From Styela clava (taxonomy: Eukaryota > Chordata > Ascidiacea > Stolidobranchia > Styelidae), in contig NC_135251.1 in NCBI RefSeq assembly GCF_964204865.1, positions 20,894,001 through 20,958,000 on the forward strand: 64,000 bases of DNA, written 5' to 3'. Below, in pieces: positions 25,086-40,000 of the stretch. The position numbers and the translations under genes were made by a program. The notes under the pieces were generated by a model. The model saw nothing but the letters and a program-made list of their open reading frames with translations. It did not search any database and was not told the origin of the DNA. Position 1 is the first letter of the stretch; each line of letters opens with the position of its first letter.

Positions 25086-28000
25086 CTGAAATATATAACA
25101 ATTTATGCAAAAAAGTCCAAAAATCTAATTTTCAAGTTTTTTTTTGTTAAAAAGGAATTAAAGAAAGAGATAATATTGAGAGTTGGTGGGTTGGTGGATT
25201 GTACTCAAAAAGACCCGCAGTTAGAAAAATGAAAGCAATGTATAATGTATAGTAGTTTAAATAAAATCATAAGTAATATTGAAATGACGATAAAAATAAC
25301 TAGTATTATGAAACAAATCTGTTCTCTCGTAATAGAGCTACCTTGAGTTGTCAACCCTTCGTCGGTTACAAAACTTCTTTCCTTTCTTGGTTTTGTTGTT
25401 GTGTCTGGTAGAGTTCTCATAAGTTTCATGATATAGGTTCTACAAGGATGTATGTGTTGAATCTGACCCACAGCCTGCGACAAGATTTTGACACCTAACG
25501 TATCTTTAAAATTTGAACCAACATCTACGCCTGTGCGCCCGATCTTTTTCTTTGACAATGAAACTAAATGGTTTACGAGTTTGAAGTCTATCACCAATGA
25601 CCTTACAATATTTTTCAAATTAAATTCGTCCAATATAATCTTGATTATTTTTAAATATCCCTCAAACGTTTCCAGAGCGGTGAGGTAAACTGATAATTTT
25701 GAGTCATGAAAGACTGATTCTGCCAAGATAAGACAGTCTCTTTCGTTCAGCCATTCTTTATGCATTTTTTGATCTGCTACAGCAAGAAGGTATGCAATTG
25801 CACGCCCTGTTTGAGAACGAGCTAGAATTTCAGCAAGGGCTTCTATGAAACTTTGTATTTCTTTCTTTTCTTTCTTGAGGAGGTTTCTGAAATCAGATTT
25901 ATCCAGCATCTAAAACAATGAAACAATACAGATTCATATTAATAATTTCATATTTTAGTCTAATATTGTTTTATTCTTCAAAAATATTTCTACTTCCGAA
26001 CAGGCTACGCTGATTGTCTAAAATTATCCCGGAATTTTCCATCCATTACTTTTTGCATTACTGACATTACTAAAACCTCATATTTAAAGCTCTCGGCTTA
26101 CAACTTTAGAAGGTAGGCCTATATGTATATGCAGTATACCAATAGAAAAGTGGTACCTGCAGGTAAAAATATCTTCGTAAAGTTTGAAATAATTGAGTAT
26201 AGGAATCCGCATTAGGATCGATAAAATTCCATCCATCTGGAAGCAAATCATATGAATCTGAAAAAATTGAATATGAGATCGCCAACAAACATTGAAAAGA
26301 TTTTTGCATGGTCTGGCATAACGCATACACTCACATCTATCATTCCCAACGAAAGCCCTACACAAATCGTTCCACCTAATAAATTCAGCATAAGGAATGT
26401 TTTCCCAAGCATTCACGTTCTTGTTTATTTCTGTCGCAGTGACGAAACAACTATAAGTTAACGGTGATGTAACACTGCACAGTCGCTTTAAACACTTCGT
26501 TTGCTCAGCCACATTTCCAATCACAGTTGTAATCATTTGATCGTTTTTCTGGTTTTGCATACAATTTTTTAATTTAGATCGCGGTTTCAAAAATGAAATA
26601 TGTATCTAAAAACTCACTGGTCATTATGTATTTAAGAAGTCAAAGATTTTGCTATGGTAAAGTATAAAAATAATTTTCTCAGGTCAAGGGTCGAGGGAAA
26701 TATCCATTTCCAGCAATATTACACTGAAACCAAACAAAACTTGTTTATATAGAATTAACCTGTTACAGCAGCTGCTGTAGTTGTTTGCTCTCTCGTTTCA
26801 GTTCTAGCAAATGTTGTTGTTTCCTGCTGTTTTGTAGTTACTGTAGTTGTTGTTGAATCATATCTAGTTGTTACAGCTTCTGTTGTAAAGTTGGGTTGGC
26901 AGCTCCTGTAATCTTCCATCAAGGTGAAACGATCATGACATGCACATGTGAATGGTTGTCCTTCTACCTCCAAACATATTTGCTCACACACGTCCTTCGC
27001 GTGTTCATCACATTCGTTAATCTCTAAATATCGAGTTTTATTTTACATTCATTGTAGCACAATATATATGTGTGATAAATTAGCAAAGCTTTTACAGAAG
27101 TGATATACGTAATTTAGTACATGAATTCATGACCCAACAGAGAAAAGGGTTCCAGAACAAATGGTTAAGAGTCAGTTAAATATCAGTTACGGACTTGAAG
27201 ATGTGCTGCGTTGCTAACTGTTTTGATGACTCGGAAATGGCGTTGTAAATGCAATTTGTCTTTGAACATGAATCTGATTATCTCAACCAAAACTAATTTG
27301 AAGCCCGATTTTCACTTCAGCTACTGACACACAGATTATAATATAATACGTTTTGACATTTTAAGCTATTACCCGGCGTTCTGAAGACGTCATTTTGCAG
27401 AGAAAAATAACTAATTCGCGTTGTCATCAAGACTTTTTGTAGATAAACTCAATTATTAATTTTCTGGTTAATCATTGGAATACTAACAGAATTAAATTTT
27501 ACCCGAACAATTTTTTCCATTAGGTTTTAACCTGTAACCAAGTTCACACGAACATTTGTAACTGCCAATAAAGTTGTGGCATCTTCTCTCACACCCACCA
27601 TTATTATCGAGACACTCGTCGACGTCCTCGCAACGATTGCTATCAAGCTGTTATTCAGACAAAAGAAAAATTTGAGTTAATAACGCACTGCATTTGTTCT
27701 GTTTTTTTTTACTGTATTTAAAGAAATTACACCAAATTTGGTCTTTTAAGGGGATACGCAACAAGCGCGATGTTGTTGGCATCGTACACAGCATTTGAGT
27801 GGTAGCTGTATAATTAAAAGGGCTCCTGGCGGGACTCGAACCCGCAATCTCCGGTTTAGGAGACCGGCGCCTTCTCCTTTAGGCCACAGGAGCCGGCCAA
27901 GGACCGTTTTTCCAGATCCAACATAAACCCATTTTGAAAAAAAATGAGGAGAACAAATCTCCTTCTTCTTTATGACACAATCTTGTTGTTTCTTTCAATA

Positions 28001-31000
28001 AAACAATGAGCATTGCACCCCCCATCAATATTAACTACTTTTCAACTAAAATATTCTCTTCTATTCAGGCCAGAATCGCAAAGAATCATATCCCATCGGG
28101 CATGGGTGGAATTTTTTCAACCGGAACTGCGAAATATAAAGGCTGCTCGTGCTTGGTTTCGTAGTAAAAATTATGCTTAAAATATCGATCGAGAGACGCA
28201 GGCAGGCAGTCAGCTGCTCTTATATCGATTTTACAACGGGTTGAAAATGCAAGAGAATAATATCGATCCTGGTAGAAGAGGGAAAGAATAATATGTGAGA
28301 GAATAATCAAGAAACTAAGAAAAATATGATTTCGAGAGAGAATCGTGCAGTGCGCGGGCGATTAGCAGCGACGTCTTCATTAAATATTCATTTTTTTGAG
28401 GCAATCGTACACTTGACATTTAAAGACCCATCCAAGGACAAAATTGCGCTCATTATGTTATCTGTGGAATTTAAATTATAAATAGGGAAAAAAATTACCC
28501 AAAACAATACGAATTGTCCTGAAGCGACAAGCACAGAGATTACAGATTGCATCTCTGAATTCATGATTCCTGGCCTCAAATATCTGGTTAAAACTGGATT
28601 TTACTGAATGAAATGCTTATGCAATGACTTACTTTGGTAATATATCCATTTTTACATTCACAATTGTATGATCCCGGAATATTAACGCAGACTCCGACGT
28701 CTTTATCACACTCGTGCTTTCCAATGCTGCACTCGTCCACATCTTGTGGAGAAGTATTAAAAAATTAAATTAATTAAGGTATAATATGAACAAAGTAACC
28801 TAGACTAATAATAATCAGTCCTTTATTCCTCATTACAGTCCTTTATTTTTATTTTAAACAATGACGGCAATAAAAGGTAAATCAATAACTAAATTTGCTC
28901 CATTCAAGTATTTATAATCACCTTCATTTATATATCTGATATGTGGGCTTAATTCTGGTGATTTCTCAATTATCATAATTCGACGGAAGAAGTCGTTAGA
29001 AGTCTTACATTTAATTTATCTATCTAAATTTTGTTATTATTTTGTGTAAGTTGTCCACAGATTCCTTCAGCAACTATGTGCTTTCTTGAAATATTGCCTG
29101 ATTCGAAATCGTGTTTTTTGTATGCTTGTATTTTTGATTGAGTAAATCTCACTAATTATGTCCCGTATGCTACTGCAGTTACGTTCTTATCTAATTTATT
29201 ATCCATTTGACGATATGTGGCGCGCCCAATATGGGCATAAGAATGGAGCGTCTTGTTGAAGGAACCAAAATGTGTATTGTTCAAACGATTTTGTACAGTC
29301 GCAATGTTTACAACTACAGTGTTTAAATATATATACTGTATATATATTATTTATACTGACCTATGCACTCGTATGGATTACTGTCTTCACTAACACGAAA
29401 TCCGTCCAAACATTCACATAAATATCCACTAGGTTGATTTACACATTTTGCATTTTTACATTTGTGCGATTCTGGATCATCAGATGGTAGGAGGCATTTA
29501 TTTTCGTTGAAACACGTCTCGCCATTTCCCTTTTCTAAAGACGGGGGACATTGTCCACAAAAATATCTTTTTTCGAGTTGAACTCCGTCTATTTCTTCTG
29601 CTTCAGGGGACAATTGTTGCTTTTCTTCACATTCTACACGACTGAAGCACGGCAATTCGCTTAACAATAAAAAAAGTTGCTGATCCAATAGTTCTACAAA
29701 ATTTTGCTTTTGAATTATGAAGGGTGTTTCCATTGTTTTCGTCAATCTCAACCATTATACACTACAAGTTCGTGATCTAATAAACTCTCGAAAACAATTG
29801 TAGATCTCCCCTAGCAAAAAATTTACCTTTTGCTTTGAATTCTTTTTTGACAATAGTATAGTCAAGGCTTGCTAAACTTTTAAAGAATTAAAAAGCAGAA
29901 AAAAACTCAACACAAATTATACATGTTTTATAATTGGTATACCTGCAGGGATTCTCTACTTCTTCACAGCGCAATCCTACAAATCCTTCCTTACATTTAC
30001 ATCCAGCGTTTTTTGATTCAGATTTAATCGATGATTGATTTTCTTCTTCATTAGAAGAAAATACACAAGTGCCTTGTTTCTCTTTGCAATCACACACAAC
30101 GATCGGTCTATGCACAAGAATTGTTTTTCCGTCTTTATTTGTCATCGAAATTTCTCCTATTGATTTTGTTTCCTTATTATTTATTCTGTAGTACACAAAT
30201 ATAAAAATAAGAATACCCAAGTATATAGCATATTTTTTTTTCACCAATCTTGACGCATGTTTAGATTTAAACTACATTAATCTGATTTTAAATGTTAGTG
30301 ATTAAACTAAAAGATTTTTTCAGCGACAGATATTTTTCGAAAATCCGACATTTTATATAAATATCGGATCTCACTTCGAAGTATATAACCCATTCGACGA
30401 CTTTTTCATATTTTTCCCATTCAGCAGCACGTCGTCCTCGAATCCTGTGATGTTGATCTGAACGTTGTAATTGTCAGAATCTACATGTTTTGCTTCAATA
30501 ACTGGTTGAATCTTTGCCGGAAAAGGTTTCTCTATAACAAATAAATTGGTAAGAATAGGTTTTTCTTGAATGACTGACTGACTAGTTTACTTCATGAGAT
30601 AAACTATCAAAACATGTAAATCATCATTCGTATTGAGCATGAACTACAAAAGTATTATACAATGATTATGAAATATTATTTTATGGATCATACACATAAA
30701 AATCTCAAAAGCAGCCCTGTTGACACCATTAAAGCTAGTTATTATTGAGGATAAAATAACTTCTATTTGAAATATTTTCCTAAACTGGGAAGTACGAAGC
30801 ATTGTTTTTTCGACAATGAGAGACAAGTTTATGATTTCTGGTTTAAATCTAAGCTAGTGCGATGATGGAATTATGTCTGATATTAAAATATATAGGTAAG
30901 CGATGAACACATTTTATATTATAAACAATTTGTTTAGAGTAAAATTATCATTCATACTAATCGAATCTGTAACTTCAATTGCTTCCTTAATTTCAGGGGT

Positions 31001-34000
31001 TTTATCGTTGACATCTCTGACTTGTGATTTCTTTTCTTGCGTTAAATCAACTTCGTCCGTAAAGAAAGCTTCGCGATCTACAGTTGTATTGAAATGAGAA
31101 GCCACACTTCGGAGGTCACCTAGGTAATTAGATATATGATGTTATAAATAAACTTATTTTTGCTATGAATCTGAATGTTATTTTAATATAATATTTATTG
31201 TCTGAAAACTTGTGATTTGGTATTATATATTATAAAATGAAACTTACATGGAATAGACATTATCTTTTTGAATGGCTCAGCTTTTGCGTTTTTGTAACAC
31301 TTTCCCTGTTCTGTTAGCAGGCCAGAGACGAAAGAGGTATTTGTAGCTGCCATGGAAGATGGAATCAAGATTGTATATTTTAGATTTTCCCCACTGGAAA
31401 TATTCAGATATATTCCTGCGAATAGATATAACCTTGTTTAAACAAAATGAAACAATTGCAGAGTTACGGCGTTGTAAATTGCTTTATATTAATTGTAATC
31501 TTTGATCTAGATGTGATATCCTAGTGAATTTATAGTTATTTGAGGCATGCTACTTTGGCCACGAAATACTTCTTAAAAATGTTCAATGTTTTTGGCTGTA
31601 CAGTATTACAAAAACTTTTCTTCAAGTGCGTCCCTTATAGACGTACTGTAAAAGACAGTTCAGTATCGTATCTTGTCATGCAGTGCTCTGCTCATTATAA
31701 CATTAAAAATTGGCGTTCCCGTAGTATGTGAACCATGATGTCGGATACCGGAACTTGGTATGTATACCAGGTTAGAGTTAGGACACAATTTTATTCCAAA
31801 TTTTCTTATTTTAGTTCTATTAAGAGTTCGGGGACTAGCCAAGTGACTGCCGTAGTATTTGTACCTGAAATTATGGCCTAATCTGGTACACATGCCACGT
31901 TCCGGTGTCCGCAATCTTGGTTCACATACTACATGAGCATCCAAAAATTACCAAAATTATTGCTTTGTACAAGTGGTACAAAATCATGAATAAACGGCAA
32001 ACTCTAAAAGTGATGGGATGCATATTCTAATAATTTGATTATGTTGCAAGGTTGCTAAGGATAAATAAAATTTTAAAACTATACCTGAACGAGTAGCCAA
32101 TGAGACGGATTCTAAACCGCTTGCTACCGGTTTTGTTTTAAACAATACTTTATTATCGAAAACATCTATCGATTCACAATCTATAGTATTTAAAATACAC
32201 GACATCCCGCGTGCTTTGTCGTTGTTGTCAACTTTTATCGTGTAATTCAAATATCGAAAAGCAAGTGATTTTAAAACCCCATCTGTGAAAATAATTATCA
32301 AGTAAGTTACTATTTTAAATTTTCTAAAATTGTTGTAAACTGAGTTTTTTTTTCTGTTTGAGTAGATAAATAAATGGATTGACAATATATTACAGCGAAT
32401 CAGAATTATTGAAAGCAAATCCAATGGTTTGTTAGCCTGAAGAACACGGTGTCCTGAGTTCTGGTTTAAGTGATGTGAACAATATTTTAAAAATTCCGCC
32501 GTCAAAAGGAAACCCAGTTAAATTTTCCGTATGTAGAGCATAGCCTACTTTGTGACAAAGTACATTGTCGTACACCAGGTAAGTATTTTAGTCTAATCAT
32601 ATGAAAGTATTATCCTGCAAAGTACACAGAATGGCAATTGGGATGGATGGAGACAACAAGGAATATCTGGGGGTACTTGCAACTCAAGGAGTCTATAATG
32701 ACCAGGACCTTATTTTCCAATTACCTTCATAATGACCGATAAAATCAATATTGCCATTGCTTGGAGTTCTGATTTTGAGAAGCTGATATTGGCCGGTTCC
32801 GCTTATCTCGGTCGATTTGCTTCCAAAGTTCACGGTTGCTCCTCCTGACTTTCCAAAAGCTTGAAATCGAAAATGTAGATAAGTGTGGTAATGGGGTACG
32901 ATGCAGATTTGTTGTAACAGGTTGATCATACATGATTATACTTCATTGAATATAAGTAGAATATACAACAGCAGCGTCTGTCATTCAGGTCATCGTAAAT
33001 AAAATTATATGATGTATTTCATTATTGTTCTCTATAAAGTCGGACTAAGTGGGTGTGGAGCTATACATATGCTCTTTTACGCAGGCAAATAACTCAAAAT
33101 GCAAAGTGGAAATGATAAGCGGATAGTAATACACGATTGGTCATTAAATAATCCTAATTAATAAAGTGGAGTATTAATTATTTTCGATGGTGTAAAATTA
33201 TTTGATATTCAACACGATTACTAAAAACAACATGAACTTTGGTTATTCAAATTGAGCCCTAAACAGTCTGAAACACAGTCTGGCGTACAACTCAATAAAC
33301 GTATGCCACAGTTTGAGGCTCATGCTAAGTCAGTTTTGATACATTTTCTCATGTTTAATACCACATACCTGCTCTAGGATAAGTGTAGTCATCTGAATTG
33401 GTTGCTGGACGTATACGTGTGAAAAGACTGCAAAAGAATTCATTCTTTGTGTCCCCACAACATAATTTCTTTTTATCTGCTTCGGCTTTGTCACTAGTTT
33501 TGAAGAAACCGGCACCTTTGTCCCAAGCTTTTATTCCAGAAATGAGGGGAGAATCTTTATACGTTTCAGTTGTGCGATAACAGCATTCTATATCTCCTTC
33601 TGCGTAGTATAATATATGTAAAACTAAAAATCCTAAGAATACAATAATTTATCTAATATCACTGCCAGCGTTCTTGTTTTTCAACTAGGATTTTCGTGTC
33701 AAACATAAACGTTTAATTGCAAACTCGACTAAGCCAAGTTATATTCGTAATTCAATTTCTAAAGCAAACTAAACTGTTGCAATTATTCGCAATCAAATGA
33801 ATCGCAATCTATCAAATGGATGGTTTTTAATTATCTTTGGCATGTAATTGGCATGAACAAAAAGTAGCTCACTTCCAATTTAAGTTCAAACCTGACTCAA
33901 AACAAAAACAATCAAATTGAAGTCTGTTCATACGGAACGCGGCCTCCGTACCCATACCGGTACCATTATACAAGTACCGAACTGGTGAGTTACCGCATAC

Positions 34001-37000
34001 GATTTTCAGGTAATTAATAATAGAATAATTTTTTTGCCTTCCGTGTCCATATATTTGAGCATAGCTTTCTTATTCATCATCCGCATAGTATATCAAAGTG
34101 TCAGCAATTAGCAGCAAACTGTGTAGCCTACCTCCGTAATATAAATTTTTTTAGCAATTATGTTTCACCTACTTTGTGCTACTCTAAATGACCAAGCAAA
34201 GCACTGTCTGTCTTGTTCTTTTATGGTAGCTTTCCATAAGATATCTCGCAATAGATTTAGATGATCTAGAGAAGGTGGGCATTTGCGCGATCCAGAAGGG
34301 ACATCGCTACCAATATCTCCATGGTTTTCTCGATACCAATTGTAGCAAGACGCTTTTGTACCCGGGCTCGCATTCAGAGTTAAATTGTACGAGTCAACTC
34401 CAATGGTTGATGTTGCGTTGAATGGTATCTGAAAACAAGCAGTAGAGATGGTAAATAATAAATTCTGGTAAGAATGACTGCAAAAATATCGATGCTCACC
34501 AAATCAATGTGGTAGATGGAAGTCGTATTTGGCCAGTGATTGCCGACATCTTCCGAGTACGGATACTGGTGTTTATTGATTTTTTCTCCAAATATGATAT
34601 ATCCCACAGTGGCTGGGTACCGATCAACATCTTTAGGTATGTCATACACTGGTTTCCATGTCATTGCACCGTCTTCATACAACGTGATTATGTGAGTTTC
34701 AGTTCCATCGGTTGCAACAGCAATTTGGTAAGTTACTTCCTGAAATGTATAAAAGAGATTTTACAAGACTATGTGCAGGATTCAATATCGTACATTTGTT
34801 GTAGTATGTTTGATATAGGATACACGTACCTCATCATTGAGTTTCGTTGGCCATGGTGGAATCATTCTTACCCATGTGACGACAACAACAAAGTTTGGAA
34901 TAAATTTTTCTGGTAGTAGCTTGTTAATTCTCATATAAACGTGCATTTTCTTCAATTCTTTCTTCTTAACTTTGCCTCTCTTTATTCGGTTACCATGCCA
35001 ACTTAAATCATCATACACATGTCTCCACATCTGCAAAAAATATAAATTTTGAAATAATCGTAAAAAGTTAACAACCGTACATTTATTGGACACGAAATGC
35101 ACATATTGACCATTTTGCTAAATTCTTCTTGTTATTGTTGTTTTTATTGTTTTGGTGAGGTTTTTGGTTGTTGCTGTTGTTGTTTTCTTTGCAACTAATT
35201 GACCAATCAATTTCAAATTTTTAGTGCACAAAAATGGAAGAAGATCTAGAAGTCTTTTGCGCTTAGTTTTGTTCAAATTTCCAAAATATCAGTCTGACGG
35301 GACTAGATATTTCATTCAAGATTATACTGTTTTCTCCTATTAGGGTAAAAGTTTTTTTTATTCTGTCACTTTTTATCGTCTCGGTAACGCTCATTTCAAA
35401 ATAGTGTTTTCGCAACACATCGTTCTACACCTACCTTACTGCTTTTTGAAAATTTGGCATCAGCCCAAAATGGTGCCATGATTGCACAAATGTAGTTGTG
35501 AAATTCTCCGCCCATAACGTTTTGTTTATTTTCTTTCTTCAAGTCAACAGGATTTCTGAAGGTCGGCTTTCGATCATTGTCGGCGCTAGATGGCAGTCTA
35601 GTAACAACAACTACGCCATTTTCTGTTGCCTGAAATATCAATTAGTTGAATCTGTAAGCATGTTGACGTCCATTGACACGATCGTGAGCATTTTATCGGG
35701 GAATTCAATCTTATTCTTTGTACAATTATAGCTATCAGATTGACGGCTGAATAATTTTGTACGAAGAGCCTATAATTTTAATACTATCACAACGTAATTT
35801 GCATACTACTGAATATTTGATTCGTATTGCGTAGTGCAAACTCAAATTGAACTATGTAATGCAAATCTAAACAAATTAAATCCTCCATTTTAGAAAATAG
35901 TATTTACTGCGATGCCAATCAAGGTTGTAATGCTGGCTTGAATAAATTATGATACTGGGTATCTTGCAGACAGGACGTTTTGTTCAAGTACGATAAAAAA
36001 TTAATATTCATGGGGGCAGTGAACGGGAATGGAAACATACTTATAACCGAAAACCGCATCTGACGCTTTGTATAAGTAAATGCTCTCAATTTTAAGTGAC
36101 GTTTTTTACATAAATACACAAATAAGACGTATTTCCTACGCGAGTTGAATATTTTCTATTGATAAATTCATAAGAACAGGCGCATTTTTACTTTTTTGTT
36201 GGGACTCAATTTGCGAGTGTCAAAATTTAAATAAACCACTATTATATATTTTGGACAATCAAAATGATAATTATTGAACTATTGATATCATAAAGTTAAG
36301 CAGAACGTCTTAGCACTTGTATTATAATCATGATACAAGCTATTCGTTTACGATTTGACTGAATGGAAATTGGCCTGTTTGGTGTATATTTCCCATATAA
36401 AAATTTCATATACCCAACCAAAAGTAGTATTACACTTACGTAAACTGTTTCACACGTAAATGCATTTTCTCCATCTTCTAAAGGTAATCCTGGGGGCACT
36501 GGAATTAGTGGCGTGACGCGTTCGCCTGTGGCACGCGATATATCTGTGACTTCATCGTCACCAGCTGGATATCCGTATTGCATTAGCCGTGATTCTTTCG
36601 CACAAAAAGAATAGTGGAAAATTGGTCAAAGGTTTTCAAATATTTCAATAATCAAGTAATGAATTTTAAAAATGCAAGCTAGGGGTTCAATATCTTGCGA
36701 GTTTTAATTAGCATAAAATAAATCCTTGGCCCTGATGTTTGTATACGATGAGTATAGAATTATATCTTTATTTTTGAGAGACAAGAATTTTTCTAATTTT
36801 GTTATTACTCGGTTATCAATATATTACTTTTTATATTTTGGAAAATAAAAATCAACTACTTTTGCCTGGAGTATCAAATAGAGAGTTAATTTGCAAATTT
36901 TCACCATACGTTTGGACATGCATCCGCGTGTAACTGACGGCTCAATGTCTTTTAATACTTTATTAAAGTCGCATCTATTGTTTCAGATTCCGCATTCATC

Positions 37001-40000
37001 ATTACAAAAAGATTGCAAAATAGCACCTTACTTTAAATGACGCATAGGCACATTTGCAAATTACCAGAGTGGAACATAAAAAATAAGAAACAGAGACCCT
37101 GACTTTGCCATCCTACCTTTACAATCTCCGGTCATTCCCGTTTGATTTGCTGATATGCTTCTGAATCCATCTTTGCAAACACAGTTATATCCTCCTGGTT
37201 TATTATAACATATTGCGTTTTCATCACATTGATTTGTTCCATCGTTACATTCATCAACATCTGGGACGTAATTAGAAATTTTATCAACTTTTGTCGACAA
37301 TCTTATATCATAGGCTTTTTACTATTTTTTAAAAATTCATTTTTCCAGTGGCAATTAGTTGTGTTTTGCGTGCGAGTTTGAAGTATGTCCTAATTTTGTA
37401 CGGTCTAACTCATTCATACTTCAATTATTTTGGTGCGTCTAAGGATGTGCTTACAATGGTAAGGATGTTAATTAGTTTTAAAATGAATTGTACCCTGAAA
37501 TTTGTGAATGAAGATATTCCTATTCCAGGTAATAATGATAAAAACTCTGTGATATATTTAAAGAAAACAAATTATAATACCTTCGCAAACATGCCCATCG
37601 CCTTTAAAACCTTTATTACATTGACATTTAAAACTTCCATCCGTGTTCAAACAAAATCCGTTCTGTCGATCACAAGTATGAGTTCCTGCGTCACATTCGT
37701 TTACATCTGCGACAAAATTAACCGAAATTGATAAATGAATACCATAAATATATTTAAAAGATGTTTTGTAGACTAATATCCATTTACCATCTGTTTATAA
37801 AATTAATTTTTTTATGACTTTTCGAAAACTCTTCGTACTACATATATGTTGGAATCGTTATAGTTAATTTTACTAAAATATGGAACTATTTAGAGTTAGA
37901 CTATTCAAAATATAGTTGTCAATGCTGACGTTGTCTGCGTTTTTGAAATTTTGCTAAATCTGACATTTATGGATTCTGTGTATTATAGTCAGGTCCTCCC
38001 GGTATTTAACCAGGCATAATATTTATTTTAAAAATATAAACAAAACTACCTTCACATCTCACAAAATTTCCTTTTTCGTCTTTTACTTCAGTGACACCAG
38101 CAAGGCAGGTGCAAGAATATTTTTCGTATCGGGCGGAACAAAATGCTTTATTTGAGTTTTGTTCACAAATATCTGCTGAAGTATTGCACCATCGAAATAA
38201 ATTTTCGTGACATTTTTTTGGAAAACACTCGGTGGTCTAAATTTTTTTTAGCAAAATTGATTAATTTTACAATCGGTCCTTAGATTACACTATTATACAT
38301 ATATTGGATAGACGTGGGGATACTTGTCTCTAATAATGCTATATTTTCTGGATAAGTTGCAGGAACGCATCATCTTTATTTGTGTTTCTCCATGTATTTA
38401 AGTATTTGAAAACTGATTGAAGGAGATCGAAGACGAGTTAAAAAACTAAAGGACAAAAATATTGTGTTCTAAACCAAAGTGTATTTTGTACACCTAGATA
38501 CATTTTTACTTTCAATTCATTTTAAGATCTCATTTCGAACTGGGCCTTCTAAATAGCATTAGAAGCAGGCTTCATTCCTATTAAATTATTTTATTGTTTA
38601 GAACATATTTGCAACAAAAAAATTAATTGTATTTTCACTTCTATAGAGCTTCCTTCACACATCATTCCTCTCGGAGTTGGTTTAGGATTGTCACATTTTC
38701 TTCTTCGTACTATAATTCCGCTATCACAAGTTGATGAACAATTATTAGTCGATGTCCAACTACTCCAACCTCCGTTCGCTTGTGTTTAAATGTAACATTT
38801 AAAATTTAAATCAACTTAAATTTTTTTTAACATGAAATGCGAGTTCTACAGCACCTACAACCTACAGAATTCTGTCATTGGTCATTTTTTACATTTCCCT
38901 CACATAACTGTGCTTAAATATTTTCGCATTTTATATTTTTAATAATGAAAACATCTCTTAAGTTTTGATTGCGTTCTACAAATTCAAATCACATCATTGA
39001 GAGGGTTTTAGAAAACAATGGGGACGTATAGTTCATCTGAAACCGTTGAGTATTGAGAATGAATTTTAAATAAATGAGATATAAGCTCCCTCAAAAAAAA
39101 AAAAAACTAAACTCAAGTTTAAGCAGTCTATTAAGACGTTGAAAACGTAAAATATTTTCTGTAGGAATAAAATGAGACAATAGATAAGATAGAAATATTA
39201 AAGTTACCTTGGTCGCAAAGTGATCCGTAATATACAGTCTTACCACAGTCGCAATGCAAACTGGGGTCGGTATCAACACATTTCCCGCCATTTTGGCACG
39301 GTAGGTCGCCTTCTTTACAGTTGATGGCATCTTAAATAAAGTATTATATTCCGAGTAAATGTACACTAATATAGGTTCGTGTAGATGAACAGATATAACA
39401 TAGCGTTCCAGAATTTTCATAGTTAATAGTTAAATTTAGGAGGAAATTCATTGCGATTTTTTATTGTGAGGTATCAACTTTTGTACGTGCTACTAATACT
39501 GCTCAATGATATGCTAAGTTTCTAAAGCGACAACTTCGTATTCTACAGTACACAATACAAGTGAAATTGGTAATTTTATTGTTACCTTTGCATTTATAAG
39601 GAAGTCCGCTCCAACTACCGTTTTCCATACAGTATCGGTATTTGTTTCCACTAACAGGTTCATACAATGGTTGACATTCATAGACAGCTTCGCGTCCTGA
39701 AACGGTCTCGACTGATTTTACTCCCTTTTCAGGCGGAGGGCAATCTGGAATATAGGTAGGTGAAAGTATATCTGGATATGGCAAATTTGTTCTTAACTTG
39801 TACTTAGTTTATATTTAAGATCAAGTTTTTAAAACAATGTTCACATCGAAATTGTTATCGAGGTTCTTTTTTTCTCGAATGCCGTAGTCTGAGCTTAAAT
39901 CTTCTACCACCATATACCAAAATTTTGTTCAAATCTCTGATTCCTGAATTTAAATATTCTACTATAAGGAGCATTAAAACCATCTTTTCACGATTTTTTG

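Noticed and set aside
29943..30247. Start codon plus hydrophobic segment just upstream of the EGF exon at 30185
   Set aside because: The in-frame extension (MVKKKYAIYLGILIF) could be a signal anchor from an internal promoter, but the TACAG acceptor at 30186 fits the upstream exon phase, so it is more simply intron sequence.
34509..34916. 135-residue plus-strand open frame
   Set aside because: It is antisense to two NIDO exons of the minus-strand gene and has no similarity of its own.
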